Below are positions 31,559-40,154 of a DNA stretch of 64,000 nucleotides, in pieces. The stretch is taken from assembly GCF_008364845.1 (NCBI RefSeq), contig NZ_VTTP01000004.1:62001-126000 (forward strand), given 5' to 3'. A program made the position numbers and the translations under genes. Within the stretch, counting starts at the first letter, position 1. Each line of letters opens with the position of its first letter. This DNA is from Actinotalea subterranea (lineage in GTDB: Bacteria > Actinomycetota > Actinomycetes > Actinomycetales > Cellulomonadaceae). The notes under the pieces are model-generated. The model saw only the letters and a list, made by a program, of their open reading frames with translations. It did not search any database and was not told the origin of the DNA.

Positions 31559-31624
31559 GCCAGGCGCCGACGACGGCGTGCCCCTCGCGTGGCGCCACCG
31601 GGCGGGTGGCCGCAGACTCGGCCC

Positions 31625-32521
31625 ATGCGCAGCGTGGCGGGGCCTGCGGGCCGGACGACAGCCCGGGAGGCTGTCGCCGCAGCCCTGCCGCGGCATGCGG
31701 CGGCCGTGGTCCCGGCGGTCCTCGTCGCCGCGTCGGGGGTGCTGCTCTTCGGCCTCGGGCAGCCCGTGCCCGGCTATCTCGCGCTAGCCGGCGCCCTGCT
31801 GGTGGCGGCGGCGCTCGGCGCCACGGTGCTCGGTCCGGCGACCGCGCAGGGATGGCGTGGGCCACGCTGGGCGCTGCTGCGCGACCTGAGCCTCATCGCC
31901 CTGGGCGTCGTCGTCATGAGCGTCACGCCCGTGAACACCGAGGTCACGGATGCGCACATCGTGCGCATGGGCAGTGCCATGGTGCTCGCCGTCGGGCTGC
32001 CCTACCTCGTCTCGCGCCACGTGTACCGCGACCATGCGATCCGGTTCCCGCTCCGCGCGGGGCGGTGGACGCGTTTCGAGCGGGTGTGGCTGGTCGCCAT
32101 CGTCGGCATCGGGTACGCGCTGCTGCCCGTCTACATGATCCGCACCGGCGTCTACGAGAACTGGCCGGCGGTGTCCGACGCCGAGGGGGTCGCCCGGCTC
32201 TTCGTGGGCACCAACGCGCTGGGCATCTGGGACGAGCTCTTCTTCGTGTGCACGTGCTTCACGCTGCTGCGCCGGCACCTGGCCGACTGGCAGGCGAACC
32301 TCGTCCAGGCGGCGCTGTTCACGTCGTTCCTGCACGAGCTCGGCTTCCACGCCTGGGGCCCGTACCTGATCTTCCCGTTCGCGCTCGTGCAGGGGTACAC
32401 GTTCAAGGTCACGCGGTCGCTCACGTACATCGTGTGCGTGCACCTGCTGTTCGACCTCGTGCTGTTCGGGGTCCTCGTGCACGCCCACAACCGCGCGTGG
32501 CTCGACGTGTTCGTCTACTGA
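31625..32521 (+). CDS. CPBP-like polytopic membrane protein
   Basis: 298 residues with about eight hydrophobic segments. The C-terminal half has an arrangement like CPBP/CAAX proteases: Glu in GIWDELFFVCTCFTLLRR, His in SFLHELGFHAWG and His/Asp in VCVHLLFDLVLFG. The usual EExxxR is reduced to DELxxxx, so activity is doubtful. The start at 31625 follows CAGACT plus 6 nt. It faces the convergent subtilase across a strong hairpin. Confidence 0.7.
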   Translation: MRSVAGPAGRTTAREAVAAALPRHAAAVVPAVLVAASGVLLFGLGQPVPGYLALAGALLVAAALGATVLGPATAQGWRGPRWALLRDLSLIALGVVVMSVTPVNTEVTDAHIVRMGSAMVLAVGLPYLVSRHVYRDHAIRFPLRAGRWTRFERVWLVAIVGIGYALLPVYMIRTGVYENWPAVSDAEGVARLFVGTNALGIWDELFFVCTCFTLLRRHLADWQANLVQAALFTSFLHELGFHAWGPYLIFPFALVQGYTFKVTRSLTYIVCVHLLFDLVLFGVLVHAHNRAWLDVFVY

Positions 32522-32543
32522 CGGGCCCGCGCGGCCTGACGCA

Positions 32544-32577
32544 CCCCGGCCCCCACGCTCACGCGCGGGGGCCGGGG
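32544..32577. terminator. Bidirectional hairpin between convergent genes
   Basis: CCCCGGCCCCC (32544-32554) pairs perfectly with GGGGGCCGGGG (32567-32577) around a 12-nt loop. Confidence 0.85.
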
Positions 32578-32609
32578 CATCGGTGTCCGTGCCGGGTCAG
32601 CTCACCGGG

Positions 32610-35600
32610 TCACCGCCCGCGTCGCGTGACGACGCGCAGGTCGCGCTCCACCGACGACGGGGCCACCTGGTCATTGCCCGAGTAGGCGATCGTCAGGTGG
32701 TGCGTCCCGACCGCGAGCTGCCTGGGCAGCACCACGACCGCGGCACCCGTGCGGCCGTGGCTCAGCACCCGGGCCGACGCGATGACCTCGCCGCCCTCGA
32801 GCACCTCGACGGCGCCCGTGGGCCGGGCCCCGTCCGAGCGGACGACGGCCGTCACCAGGGCCGTCGAGCCCTGGCGAACGGTCGACGGGAACAGGTGCGC
32901 GGACAGGTGCGACGCGGCTCGCGCCGTGACCTCCACCGTGACGGGCTCGGACGTCGAGCCCGCCCATGCCGCGACGTCGGGCGCGAACACGGCGGTGAGC
33001 GTGTGGCTGCCCACGCCGAGCGCGACGTCCGCTCGCGCGGTCCCGCTGACGACGGGTGTCGTGGCGACCTCCGTCTCACCCTCGAGGAACCGGACGGTCC
33101 CGGTCGCCTCGGCCGGCGCGACGGTCGCGACGAGCGTCTGCGTGCCGCCCTCCCGCAGGTCACCCTCGACCGCGAGGGTCGTGGTCGTGGCCGTCGCGAC
33201 CGGTGCGGTCACGTCGACGACCTCGGCCCGACGCCCGTCGGGGTTGTGCGTGTGCAGCAGGAGCACCTGGCTGTCGCCCGTCGTGGCCGACCGGTTCACC
33301 GTGAACGGTGTGCCGGGGGCACCGAGGAACCACAGCGAGCCCGCGGCCTCGGCGCCTGCGTCGAACCACAGCGCCGGGGAGTACGGGTCGACCGTGAACG
33401 GCTCGGTCTCGTCGACGATCTTGCTGGCGGCCGACGCGTACGGCGAGTAGGTCGCGACGAGGATCGTCGGCGTCGAACCCGGCGTGATGCCGACGGCGTC
33501 GAGGTCGAGCGGCGCCACCACGACGTCGCTGTCGAACACCGTGGTGTCGACGTCGCCCCACAGCCCGTTCGCGCCCGTGAGGTCGAGCAGCGCGCCCAGG
33601 GAGTAGCCGTCCTCGGCCGAGTACTCGAGCGCGTACGTCTCGACGGTCGTCAGGTCGACGTCCGGGGAGTACTTCTGCACGTGCGTCTCGAGGTCCCAGA
33701 TGCCGTCGCCGTCGATGTCGGTGTTGATGATCGGCACGACGTTCGTGCCGAGGCTCGCCCACTCGCCCTCGGTGGCGATGCCGATGCCGAGGGTCCCGTG
33801 CCCGTCGACGGCAGGGTCTGCCCCCGCGGCGACGAGCTGGGGTGCGGTCGAGCTGACGCCGACGTAGCGGAGGTCGCCCGCCGCGATGGACGACGGCGAG
33901 CTCTGCTCACCGGGCTCGCCCTCGAGCTGGGGGCTCGTCGCGGCGAGCACGAACGGCGCGACGAGCGACGTGAAGCCACCCTGGTCGACACCCCGACCCG
34001 TGAGCGTCAACGGCGCGGACGTGGCCGCCGCGTCGGCGAACGCCACGGGCTCGGCCGCAAGGTCGCTCACGAGGCGCGGCGCAGCCTGGACAGGAACCCG
34101 GAGCTCCGGGCCGCCCGACGGCGTGAGCACGAGGCGACCTGACAGGCTCGCGACGTAGTCCCGCGGGACCTCGACGCCCAGGTCGTAGCTCGGCGTCGAC
34201 GTCGGGTCGAGGTCCTTCGCCAGGGTCGTCGGGTCGGCCGTGAGGGTCACGGTCACGAGGCCCTCGGCCCCCGGGGCGAGCGTGAGCGACGCGGGCGTCG
34301 TCGTGATGGTCGCCGCGCCGGCCGTCGTCGCGGCCTCGAACGCCGTGCCGAACGTCCGGGCCTCCGCCCCGGTGTTCCGGACGGTCACGGTCTTGTGCTG
34401 GACGACCGTCTCGGCCCCCACCGGGACGACGCCGAACGTGACCGACACGAGCGAGGGGTCCTCGGTCGCGTACGCGATGACCTCGGCCTGCGTCGCGTCG
34501 AGGGCGTCGACGCGACCGGACCCGACCCGCTCGGGGCCGTAGACGGCGCCCGTCTGGCCCGGCTCGCTGAACACGTCGTGCGTCGCCGTGTTCATGACCG
34601 CGGCCTTGATCTGCGCGGGTGACCAGTCCGGGTGCGCCGCTGCGACGAGCGCGGAGATGCCCGCGACGTGCGGCGTCGCCATGGACGTGCCGGACTTGGT
34701 CGACGTGGAGTCACCCGAGCCGGACGACGCGGAGGAGATGAGCGTGCCCGGTGCGGCGACGTCGGGCTTGACGATGCCGAGCGAGCCGTGGACGCCGCGT
34801 GAGGAGCCCGAGGCCAGGGTGTCGGCGAGGGCCGGCTCCGTGACGAACGCCGCGTTGGCCAGCGAGGGCCCGATGCGGACGGACAGGGTGCCCGCCTGGA
34901 CCTCCGGCAGGAGCGCGTCCGTCGAGGCGGCCGTGAGCTGTGCACCGGGGATCGCGGCGTTGCCCGCGATGCCCGCGGAGAACACGCTCAGCTCGGTGCC
35001 GATGAGGACGCCGACGGCGCCGGCGGCCTGGGCGTTGTTCCACCGGGCGACGCTGCCGCAGGGCCGGGTGGTGTCGTCGTCGTCCCAGGACAGCCACGCG
35101 ATCTTGCCGGTGAGCGCGGCCGTGTGGTCGGCGAGCGAGGTGCAGCCCGTCACACCCTCGCCGAGGTACGCGACGGGTGCGGTGACGTCGGCGGTGCCCG
35201 CGTAGTTGACGCTGTTCTGCGCCGCGTGGACGCCCACGAGGCCGGCGTCGGTCGCGGCGGCGACCTCGACGGCGTCGTACGTCTGGGTGCTCGCGACCGA
35301 GTTGGCGACGGTCAGCGCGCTGCGCGCGTTGCCCGGGCTGCCCCCGACGTCCGTGATGTCGCCCGCGTTGCCGGAGGCGATGACCGAGAGCACGCCGAGG
35401 TCGCTCAGCTGGTCGATGAACAGGTTCTCGGGGTCGTCCGCCGGGCTCGTGTCGGAGCCGAGGGAGAGGTTGAGGATGTCCAGGTGGTCGTTGAAGTCGA
35501 GGTCGCCGTTCGGGTCGGCGGCCCACTCGAGGGCCTGGATGACGAGGCCGGTGCTGCCACCCGCGTCGCCGAAGACCTTGAGCGCGTAGATGCCGGCGTC

Positions 35601-36590
35601 CGGCGCGGTGCCGGGGCCGACCGTCCAGTCGGTCAGGTCGGTGAGCGTGGAGTAGTCGCCGCGGAACGTCGTCCCGTCGGCCTGGACGCCGTAGCCCGCG
35701 GCGCTGCCGGCGACGTGCGTGCCGTGACCACCACCTGCGCCGTCGGGCGCGTCGATCGGGTTCTCGTCGGGCGACGGCGTGGTCGTCGCGCCCGGCGTCG
35801 TGGAGTCGGGGTCGGCGTCGTACAGCGGCCCGGCGAAGTCGTGACCGCCGAGGAACTTGGTCCCGTCGACCGCGTCGGCCGGGATCGGCCCGGTGCCGTC
35901 GGTGCCGTACGCCGCGGCGTACGCCTCGGCGGTGCCGGGTCCGCCGAAGTCGGCGTGCGTGTAGTCGACGCCGGTGTCGATGATGCCGATGGTGACGCCC
36001 TCGCCGGTCTGGCCCGTGCTCGTCCACGTGTCGAGCGCGCGGGTGAACACGTCGGCGCCCTTGTTGGCGGGCGTCTTGGGCACGATGAGGTGCACGGCGA
36101 CGACGGCGTCCTGGCCGGCGAGCGCGCGGATGGCCGCGGCGTCGCCCTCGACGACGGCACCCGCGACGAGGTTCGAGGTCACGGACACGGTCTCGGGTGC
36201 CGGCGTGGCCGAGCGTGCGGCCGCCTGGTCGGCGACGACCTGCTCGGCGAGCTGCTCGACGTCCTCGGCGGCGGCGGAGACCTCGGCGTCGCTGCCGCCG
36301 GCCTCGGCGGTGTCCAGGGCGGACGGCGCGTCGAGCTGGACGAAGGCGGTCACGTCGCCGGACGCCTCGAGGAGGGAGGACCCGACCTTCTCGGCCGGCG
36401 TCTGGCCGGACTCGGCGTCCCCGCCGGGCCGGACGAGGTCACGGCCGTCGACGACCGGGAGGCCCGACTCGGGCGTGGGTGGCGGTTCGGGGGCTCCCGG
36501 GGCGGCGAACGCCCCGGAGGTCCCCAGGGTCAGCGGGACGGCCAGCGCGGCACTCGTGAGTGCGGCGAGGACAGGTCGGCGACGGCTCAT
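32610..36590 (-). CDS. Large secreted S8 protease with PA and Ig-like domains
   Basis: 1326 residues. Signal peptide, residues 1-30. An I9-like propeptide runs to about 170. Subtilase domain with Asp205 (IGIIDTGVDYTHADF), His289 (GGHGTHVAGSAAG) and Ser636 (SGTSMATPHVAG). A protease-associated (PA) insert between His and Ser includes GVTGCTSLADHTAAL and a Cys pair (GCTS/RPCGS). A Fn3-like beta region follows, then a long all-beta section. Two Ig-like domains (Big_3_5 type) read TATTTTLAVEGDLREGG ... GTVRFLEGE and LFPSTVRQGSTALVTAVV ... GAVEVLEGG. A vpr/C5a-peptidase-like extracellular enzyme. There is no LPXTG anchor, so it is probably fully secreted. GAGGG lies upstream of the ATG at 36590. 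Confidence 0.93.
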   Translation of the reverse strand: MSRRRPVLAALTSAALAVPLTLGTSGAFAAPGAPEPPPTPESGLPVVDGRDLVRPGGDAESGQTPAEKVGSSLLEASGDVTAFVQLDAPSALDTAEAGGSDAEVSAAAEDVEQLAEQVVADQAAARSATPAPETVSVTSNLVAGAVVEGDAAAIRALAGQDAVVAVHLIVPKTPANKGADVFTRALDTWTSTGQTGEGVTIGIIDTGVDYTHADFGGPGTAEAYAAAYGTDGTGPIPADAVDGTKFLGGHDFAGPLYDADPDSTTPGATTTPSPDENPIDAPDGAGGGHGTHVAGSAAGYGVQADGTTFRGDYSTLTDLTDWTVGPGTAPDAGIYALKVFGDAGGSTGLVIQALEWAADPNGDLDFNDHLDILNLSLGSDTSPADDPENLFIDQLSDLGVLSVIASGNAGDITDVGGSPGNARSALTVANSVASTQTYDAVEVAAATDAGLVGVHAAQNSVNYAGTADVTAPVAYLGEGVTGCTSLADHTAALTGKIAWLSWDDDDTTRPCGSVARWNNAQAAGAVGVLIGTELSVFSAGIAGNAAIPGAQLTAASTDALLPEVQAGTLSVRIGPSLANAAFVTEPALADTLASGSSRGVHGSLGIVKPDVAAPGTLISSASSGSGDSTSTKSGTSMATPHVAGISALVAAAHPDWSPAQIKAAVMNTATHDVFSEPGQTGAVYGPERVGSGRVDALDATQAEVIAYATEDPSLVSVTFGVVPVGAETVVQHKTVTVRNTGAEARTFGTAFEAATTAGAATITTTPASLTLAPGAEGLVTVTLTADPTTLAKDLDPTSTPSYDLGVEVPRDYVASLSGRLVLTPSGGPELRVPVQAAPRLVSDLAAEPVAFADAAATSAPLTLTGRGVDQGGFTSLVAPFVLAATSPQLEGEPGEQSSPSSIAAGDLRYVGVSSTAPQLVAAGADPAVDGHGTLGIGIATEGEWASLGTNVVPIINTDIDGDGIWDLETHVQKYSPDVDLTTVETYALEYSAEDGYSLGALLDLTGANGLWGDVDTTVFDSDVVVAPLDLDAVGITPGSTPTILVATYSPYASAASKIVDETEPFTVDPYSPALWFDAGAEAAGSLWFLGAPGTPFTVNRSATTGDSQVLLLHTHNPDGRRAEVVDVTAPVATATTTTLAVEGDLREGGTQTLVATVAPAEATGTVRFLEGETEVATTPVVSGTARADVALGVGSHTLTAVFAPDVAAWAGSTSEPVTVEVTARAASHLSAHLFPSTVRQGSTALVTAVVRSDGARPTGAVEVLEGGEVIASARVLSHGRTGAAVVVLPRQLAVGTHHLTIAYSGNDQVAPSSVERDLRVVTRRGR

Positions 36591-36941
36591 GGCGCTCTTT
36601 CCCTCGATCGGGCATGGCACGCCTTGAGGTCGTGGAGGCCGACACGTCGTTGTGTACCCCCACGGCCCACGACGTGGGGGAACCCTAGCGCCGGGTGAAG
36701 TCCCGGGTGAAGTCCCCCAGTCGTGATCCGTCTCGACCCGCGTGACTCGGCCGCCCGGCGCGGGGGTGCGGCACCGCGGGACGCCGCGGCACCCCGAGCG
36801 CGTGCGCCCGGGGCCCCGACCGGACCTCAGGGGCGTCTCGGGGTCGGTTCCGGGGCGTTCCCGGAGGTGGCGGCGTGGGTGCGCGGACGACGATGGTCAC
36901 GTCCGAACGACGACCGACCTACCCGACTGCAGGAGCACCCC
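36591..36941. other. Divergent 351-bp control region
   Basis: No gene seen. It holds an inverted repeat CACGTCGT (36643-36650) / ACGACGTG (36669-36676) and a 12-bp direct repeat CCGGGTGAAGTC (36691-36702, 36703-36714), plus a purine-rich ribosome site for pspC (AGGAG, 36931-36935). No clear -10/-35 pair for either gene. Confidence 0.5.
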
Positions 36942-37319
36942 GTGAACATCCATGACGACCTCTACCGGCGCGGCCTCGTGCGGCCCAGGGACCGGCGCGT
37001 CATCGCCGGCGTGTGCGCCGGGATCGCGAACCGCCTGGGCATCGACCCGTGGGCGACCCGGCTCCTGTTCCTGCTGGTCCTCATGGTGCTGCCGGGCAGC
37101 CCGCTCCTGATCTACCCGATCCTGTGGATCCTCATGCCGGACGAGGCCCCGCGCGTCGCGCCCTACGGCGAGCCGTACGCGCAGGCGGCCAATGGCCAGC
37201 CCTACGCCCAGACGCAGCAGCCCCAGGGCCAGTACCCGCAGGGCCCGTACGCGCAGGCACCGTCCGGCCAGCCCACGTACGGCGCATCGCCCGAGGGTCA
37301 GGACGCGAGGCCGAGCTGA
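36942..37319 (+). CDS. PspC-domain protein
   Basis: 125 residues. MNIHDDLYRRGLVRPRDRRV, then the PspC signature GVCAGIANRLGIDPWATRLLF and a hydrophobic segment to about residue 65 ending ILWILMPDE. The last 55 residues are a Gln/Pro/Tyr-rich tail (YAQ..., QPY repeats). PspC proteins sense or regulate membrane stress; this stand-alone form is common in actinobacteria. The GTG at 36942 has AGGAG 6 nt upstream. Its 3' end overlaps the convergent small gene by 22 bp. Confidence 0.88.
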   Translation: MNIHDDLYRRGLVRPRDRRVIAGVCAGIANRLGIDPWATRLLFLLVLMVLPGSPLLIYPILWILMPDEAPRVAPYGEPYAQAANGQPYAQTQQPQGQYPQGPYAQAPSGQPTYGASPEGQDARPS

Positions 37320-37540
37320 CCGCCGACGGCGGCCCGGGCGGCGGCCTGCGCGGCGGCCACGACGGCGGAGTACGAGGGGGCGAACTCGGGCGCGGGGCCG
37401 CCGAAGAAGCAGCGGCAGGCGCCGTCGAGGTGCCACAGGAGCGACGACGGCCGGGCGACGCACGGGACCGGGATCCCCGACCCGGTCGCCCGGTCCTCGG
37501 GCGGGGTGGGGACGACGCCGGCAACCTCGCCCGTCCTCAT
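37298..37540 (-). CDS. Small Cys/His protein behind a lac-like operator
   Basis: 80 residues. MRTGEVAGVVPTPPEDRATG, then Cys27, His37 (LLWHLDGACRCFFGGP), Cys42 and Cys44, and an Ala-rich helix AVVAAAQAAARAAVGG. The C-x9-H-x4-C-x-C set could bind a metal. I recognise no family. Earlier in-frame starts at 37597 and 37660 exist, but 37597 lies within a perfect palindrome that looks like an operator, so ATG 37540 is preferred. It overlaps pspC tail to tail. Confidence 0.5.
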   Translation of the reverse strand: MRTGEVAGVVPTPPEDRATGSGIPVPCVARPSSLLWHLDGACRCFFGGPAPEFAPSYSAVVAAAQAAARAAVGGQLGLAS

Positions 37541-37585
37541 GTCGTCACGATCGACCGGGCCCGGCCGAGCCTGAGAGGTTTGCGT

Positions 37586-37597
37586 GTGAGCGCTCAC
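37586..37597 (-). promoter_or_regulatory. LacI-type operator palindrome
   Basis: GTGAGCGCTCAC, a perfect 12-bp palindrome identical to the core of the symmetric lac operator and close to actinobacterial LacI-family boxes with a central GAGCGCTC. It lies 45 bp upstream of the 80-residue gene; CAGGCT at 37570-37575 (minus strand) could be its -10. Confidence 0.5.
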
Positions 37598-37749
37598 CTC
37601 GGGCTCCGCCCACGCGCGCGGCGCGGTGCGCGGGACGTCGACGACGGCAGGTGTGGGCACGCTGCCATGGTGCGGCAGCGGGGTCGCGCTCCCCGTGAAG
37701 CCATCCGCGTGTCGCGCGATGTTCACTCGCGAGGGCTCATCATGGCGAC

Positions 37750-38529
37750 ATGCGTGCACTGATCACGAACGACGACGGCATCGACTCGCCCGGCCTCGCC
37801 GTGCTGGCCCGTGTCGCGCTCGAGGCGGGCTACGACGTCGTGGTCGCGGCGCCCGCCGAGGAGCACTCGGGGGCCAGCGCCTCGCTGCTCGGCGTCGAGC
37901 ACGGCGGTCGCGTCGTGAGCCGGGAGGCGCGCGCACCCGGTCTGCCGGACGGCGTGCCGTCCTACGCCGTCCGCGGCGCACCCGCGCTCATCACGTTCCT
38001 CGCGGCGCACGACGCGTTCGGCCCGCGACCGGACGTGGTGCTCTCGGGCGTGAACCGGGGGGCCAACACCGGTCACTCCGTGCTCCACTCGGGGACGGTC
38101 GGCGCCGCCCTGTCCGCGGTCACGCAGGGCATCCACGGCCTCGCGGTCTCGTCCGCTGCGATGCGCCCGGCGCACTGGGGCACGGCGGGTGCCGTCGCGG
38201 CGCACGGGCTGCGCTGGCTCATGTCCCGCCCCGCGACCGACGGCGTGCTCAACGTCAACGTCCCCGACGTGCCCCTCGCCGACCTGCGCGGCGTGCGCAG
38301 CGCCCCGCTCGCGTCCTTCGGCGCGGTGCAGGCGCAGGTCGCCGAGCTCGAGCAGGGCCGCCTGACGCTCACGTTCGAGGAGATCGACCCGATGCGTGAC
38401 GCCGCGTCCGACGCGGGGCTGCTCGCGTCCGGCTGGGCCACCCTGACGCTCGTCCGTGCGCCGTGGTTCGACGCCTCCGCCGAGCTGCCCGAGCTGGCCG
38501 GGCCGCCGCCGTCCCTCGGCGACGCCTGA
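37750..38529 (+). CDS. surE: 5'/3'-nucleotidase SurE
   Basis: 259 residues. The acidic metal site in ITNDDGIDSPGL, the Asn/Ser loop in VVLSGVNRGANTGHSVLHSG and SGTVGAALSAV are the SurE hallmarks. The enzyme dephosphorylates 5' and 3' nucleoside monophosphates, sometimes short polyphosphate. The ATG at 37750 gives MRALITNDDGIDSPGL, the expected N-terminus. The stop codon lies inside the first unit of a 7-bp tandem repeat shared with the convergent transporter gene. Confidence 0.93.
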   Translation: MRALITNDDGIDSPGLAVLARVALEAGYDVVVAAPAEEHSGASASLLGVEHGGRVVSREARAPGLPDGVPSYAVRGAPALITFLAAHDAFGPRPDVVLSGVNRGANTGHSVLHSGTVGAALSAVTQGIHGLAVSSAAMRPAHWGTAGAVAAHGLRWLMSRPATDGVLNVNVPDVPLADLRGVRSAPLASFGAVQAQVAELEQGRLTLTFEEIDPMRDAASDAGLLASGWATLTLVRAPWFDASAELPELAGPPPSLGDA

Positions 38530-38576
38530 CGCCTGACGCCTGACGCCTGACGCCTGACGCCTGACGCCTGACGCGT
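38521..38576. repeat. 7-bp x 7 tandem repeat between surE and MFS gene
   Basis: GACGCCT seven times (38521-38569), then a diverged GACGCGT. The surE TGA (38527-38529) falls across units 1-2, and the transporter stop (38576-38578) abuts the last. The repeat encodes TGA repeatedly but no altered protein ends. Confidence 0.95.
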
Positions 38577-40075
38577 CACGCCGCGCGCACGCGACCGGCC
38601 ACGCCCGCCCCGAGGATCGCGAGGCCGCCGGCGAGGCCGAAGCACGCGAGGAACGCCGCCACGGGCCCCACGGGCAGCAGGACCGCGAACAGCGGCCCGC
38701 TGGCCGCGAGCACGAGGGCGACCGTGAGCGACTCGTTGACCTGCAGGGCCGAGCTGTTGGCCCCCTGCTCCGACGGTGCCGAGAGACGCAGGGTGAGCAC
38801 GCTCAGGGTCGGGTAGCTGACCCCCATGCCCAGGCCCGACAGGCCCCAGCCGACCATGCTCACGGCGACGGGTACGGCCGTCCACACGCCGAGCGCCGCG
38901 AGGGCGATGCCGACGCCCAGCGCGAGTGCGCCGAGCTGGAGCACCCGACGGTCGTCCCACCTGCCCTCGTTGTGGCCCCGCAGCCACGAACCGGCCGACC
39001 AGAGCAGCGCCGCGCCGGTCAGCGCGAGGCCCGCGACGGCCTGGCTCAGCCCGCGTTCGGTGATGAGCAGGAGCGGGAGGTACACCTCGGCGCCGAAGAA
39101 CGCGGCCCCCGTCAGGCCGCGCACGAGCACGACGGTCGGCAGGCCGCGCGCCGCGCGCAGCGTCCCGCGCGGCAGGAGGCGCGGGACGCCGAGGGCGAGC
39201 AGCGCGAGCCCGAGCGCGAGCGTCGCGATCGCCACGGTGCGGTCGTCGGCGTGCTCCCAGAGCTCGGGCTGCCCGCCCCGGTGCAGCGCCAGCGCGCCGG
39301 CCCCGGCGGCCGCGGCGCGCAGCAGCTGGACGCGCCCGCCGGGCCGCGGCGCCCCTCCGTCCTGGGCCTCGTCGGGGTGGGTCGCCGGCCGAGGTGTCGG
39401 GTGGAGCGCGGGCCGCAGGGCGAGGAGGGCCGGGACCGTCAGGAGGGGCACGGCGAGGAACACCCAGCGCCACCCGAGGTGCTCGGCGATGGCGCCGGCG
39501 ATCGCGGGCCCGACGATCGAGGGAAGGATCCACGCGGCGGCGAACGCCGAGAAGACCCTGGGCTGCACCGCGTCGGAGTAGCGGCGCGCGACGAGCACGT
39601 ACAGCGCGACCGTGAACATGCCGGACCCGAGCCCCTGGACGAGCCGACCGCCCACGACCGTCTCCATCGTGGTGGCCGTCCCCGCGACGACGAGGCCGAT
39701 CACGAACAGGGCGACGCCGGTGAGCAGCGGCTGTGCGTGCCCGCGCCGGTCGGCCCACCCGCCGGCCGCGACCATCCCGAGGACGCCCGCGGCGACGGGT
39801 GCGGCGAACGCCATCGCGTAGAGCGAGAGCCCGCCGAGCGCGTCGACGACCGACGGCATCGTGGTGGTCACGGCGAGCTGCTCGAACGCGGCGAGGGCGA
39901 CGAGCGCGACCATGCCGAGCGTCACGGCGCGGTGCTCGGGGTCGAGCGGCGAGGTGCTCGTCGGTGCCCCGCCGCGGACCGGGGCCTCGGTGGGGCGAGC
40001 TCCGGCCGCGGTCGGTGCGGTCGGTGGGGTGGCGTTCGTCGGCGTGCTGCCGCCGTGGGGGGTGGTCGTGGTCAC
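38576..40075 (-). CDS. MFS efflux transporter, probable SoxR target
   Basis: 499 residues with 12-14 membrane helices. The N-terminal 50 residues are Thr/Pro-rich. Loop motifs GGWADRRGHAQP and GRLVQGLGSGM indicate the drug/metabolite efflux groups of the major facilitator superfamily; the second half has SQAVAGLALTGAALLWSAG and GWGLSGLGMGVSYP. The substrate is unknown. The GTG at 40075 has GGAG 5 nt upstream. The SoxR box at 40109-40126 lies in its promoter, with TTGACC as a -35 and CAGGCT 19 bp further as a -10. So it should be induced by redox-active compounds (inference). Confidence 0.88.
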   Translation of the reverse strand: MTTTTPHGGSTPTNATPPTAPTAAGARPTEAPVRGGAPTSTSPLDPEHRAVTLGMVALVALAAFEQLAVTTTMPSVVDALGGLSLYAMAFAAPVAAGVLGMVAAGGWADRRGHAQPLLTGVALFVIGLVVAGTATTMETVVGGRLVQGLGSGMFTVALYVLVARRYSDAVQPRVFSAFAAAWILPSIVGPAIAGAIAEHLGWRWVFLAVPLLTVPALLALRPALHPTPRPATHPDEAQDGGAPRPGGRVQLLRAAAAGAGALALHRGGQPELWEHADDRTVAIATLALGLALLALGVPRLLPRGTLRAARGLPTVVLVRGLTGAAFFGAEVYLPLLLITERGLSQAVAGLALTGAALLWSAGSWLRGHNEGRWDDRRVLQLGALALGVGIALAALGVWTAVPVAVSMVGWGLSGLGMGVSYPTLSVLTLRLSAPSEQGANSSALQVNESLTVALVLAASGPLFAVLLPVGPVAAFLACFGLAGGLAILGAGVAGRVRAA

Positions 40076-40108
40076 GTGTCTCCTCGTCGTCCGCCCCGTA
40101 GCCTGATA

Positions 40109-40126
40109 CCTCAACGGTGGTTGAGG
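40109..40126 (-). promoter_or_regulatory. SoxR box in the MFS/soxR intergenic region
   Basis: CCTCAACGGTGGTTGAGG: 7-bp arms (CCTCAAC/GTTGAGG) around 4 bp, total 18 bp, matching the CCTCAA-N6-TTGAGG layout of the enterobacterial soxS operator. It lies in the spacer of a MerR-type promoter reading toward the transporter (TTGACC 40130-40125, 19 bp, CAGGCT 40105-40100). Confidence 0.75.
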
Positions 40127-40154
40127 TCAAGCGATATCCCGGGGGGCGTCGACC

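Noticed and set aside
38521-38576. 7-bp repeat as a phase-variation switch
   Set aside because: It lies after or at the stop codons of both flanking genes, so copy-number change would not shift either reading frame or a promoter.
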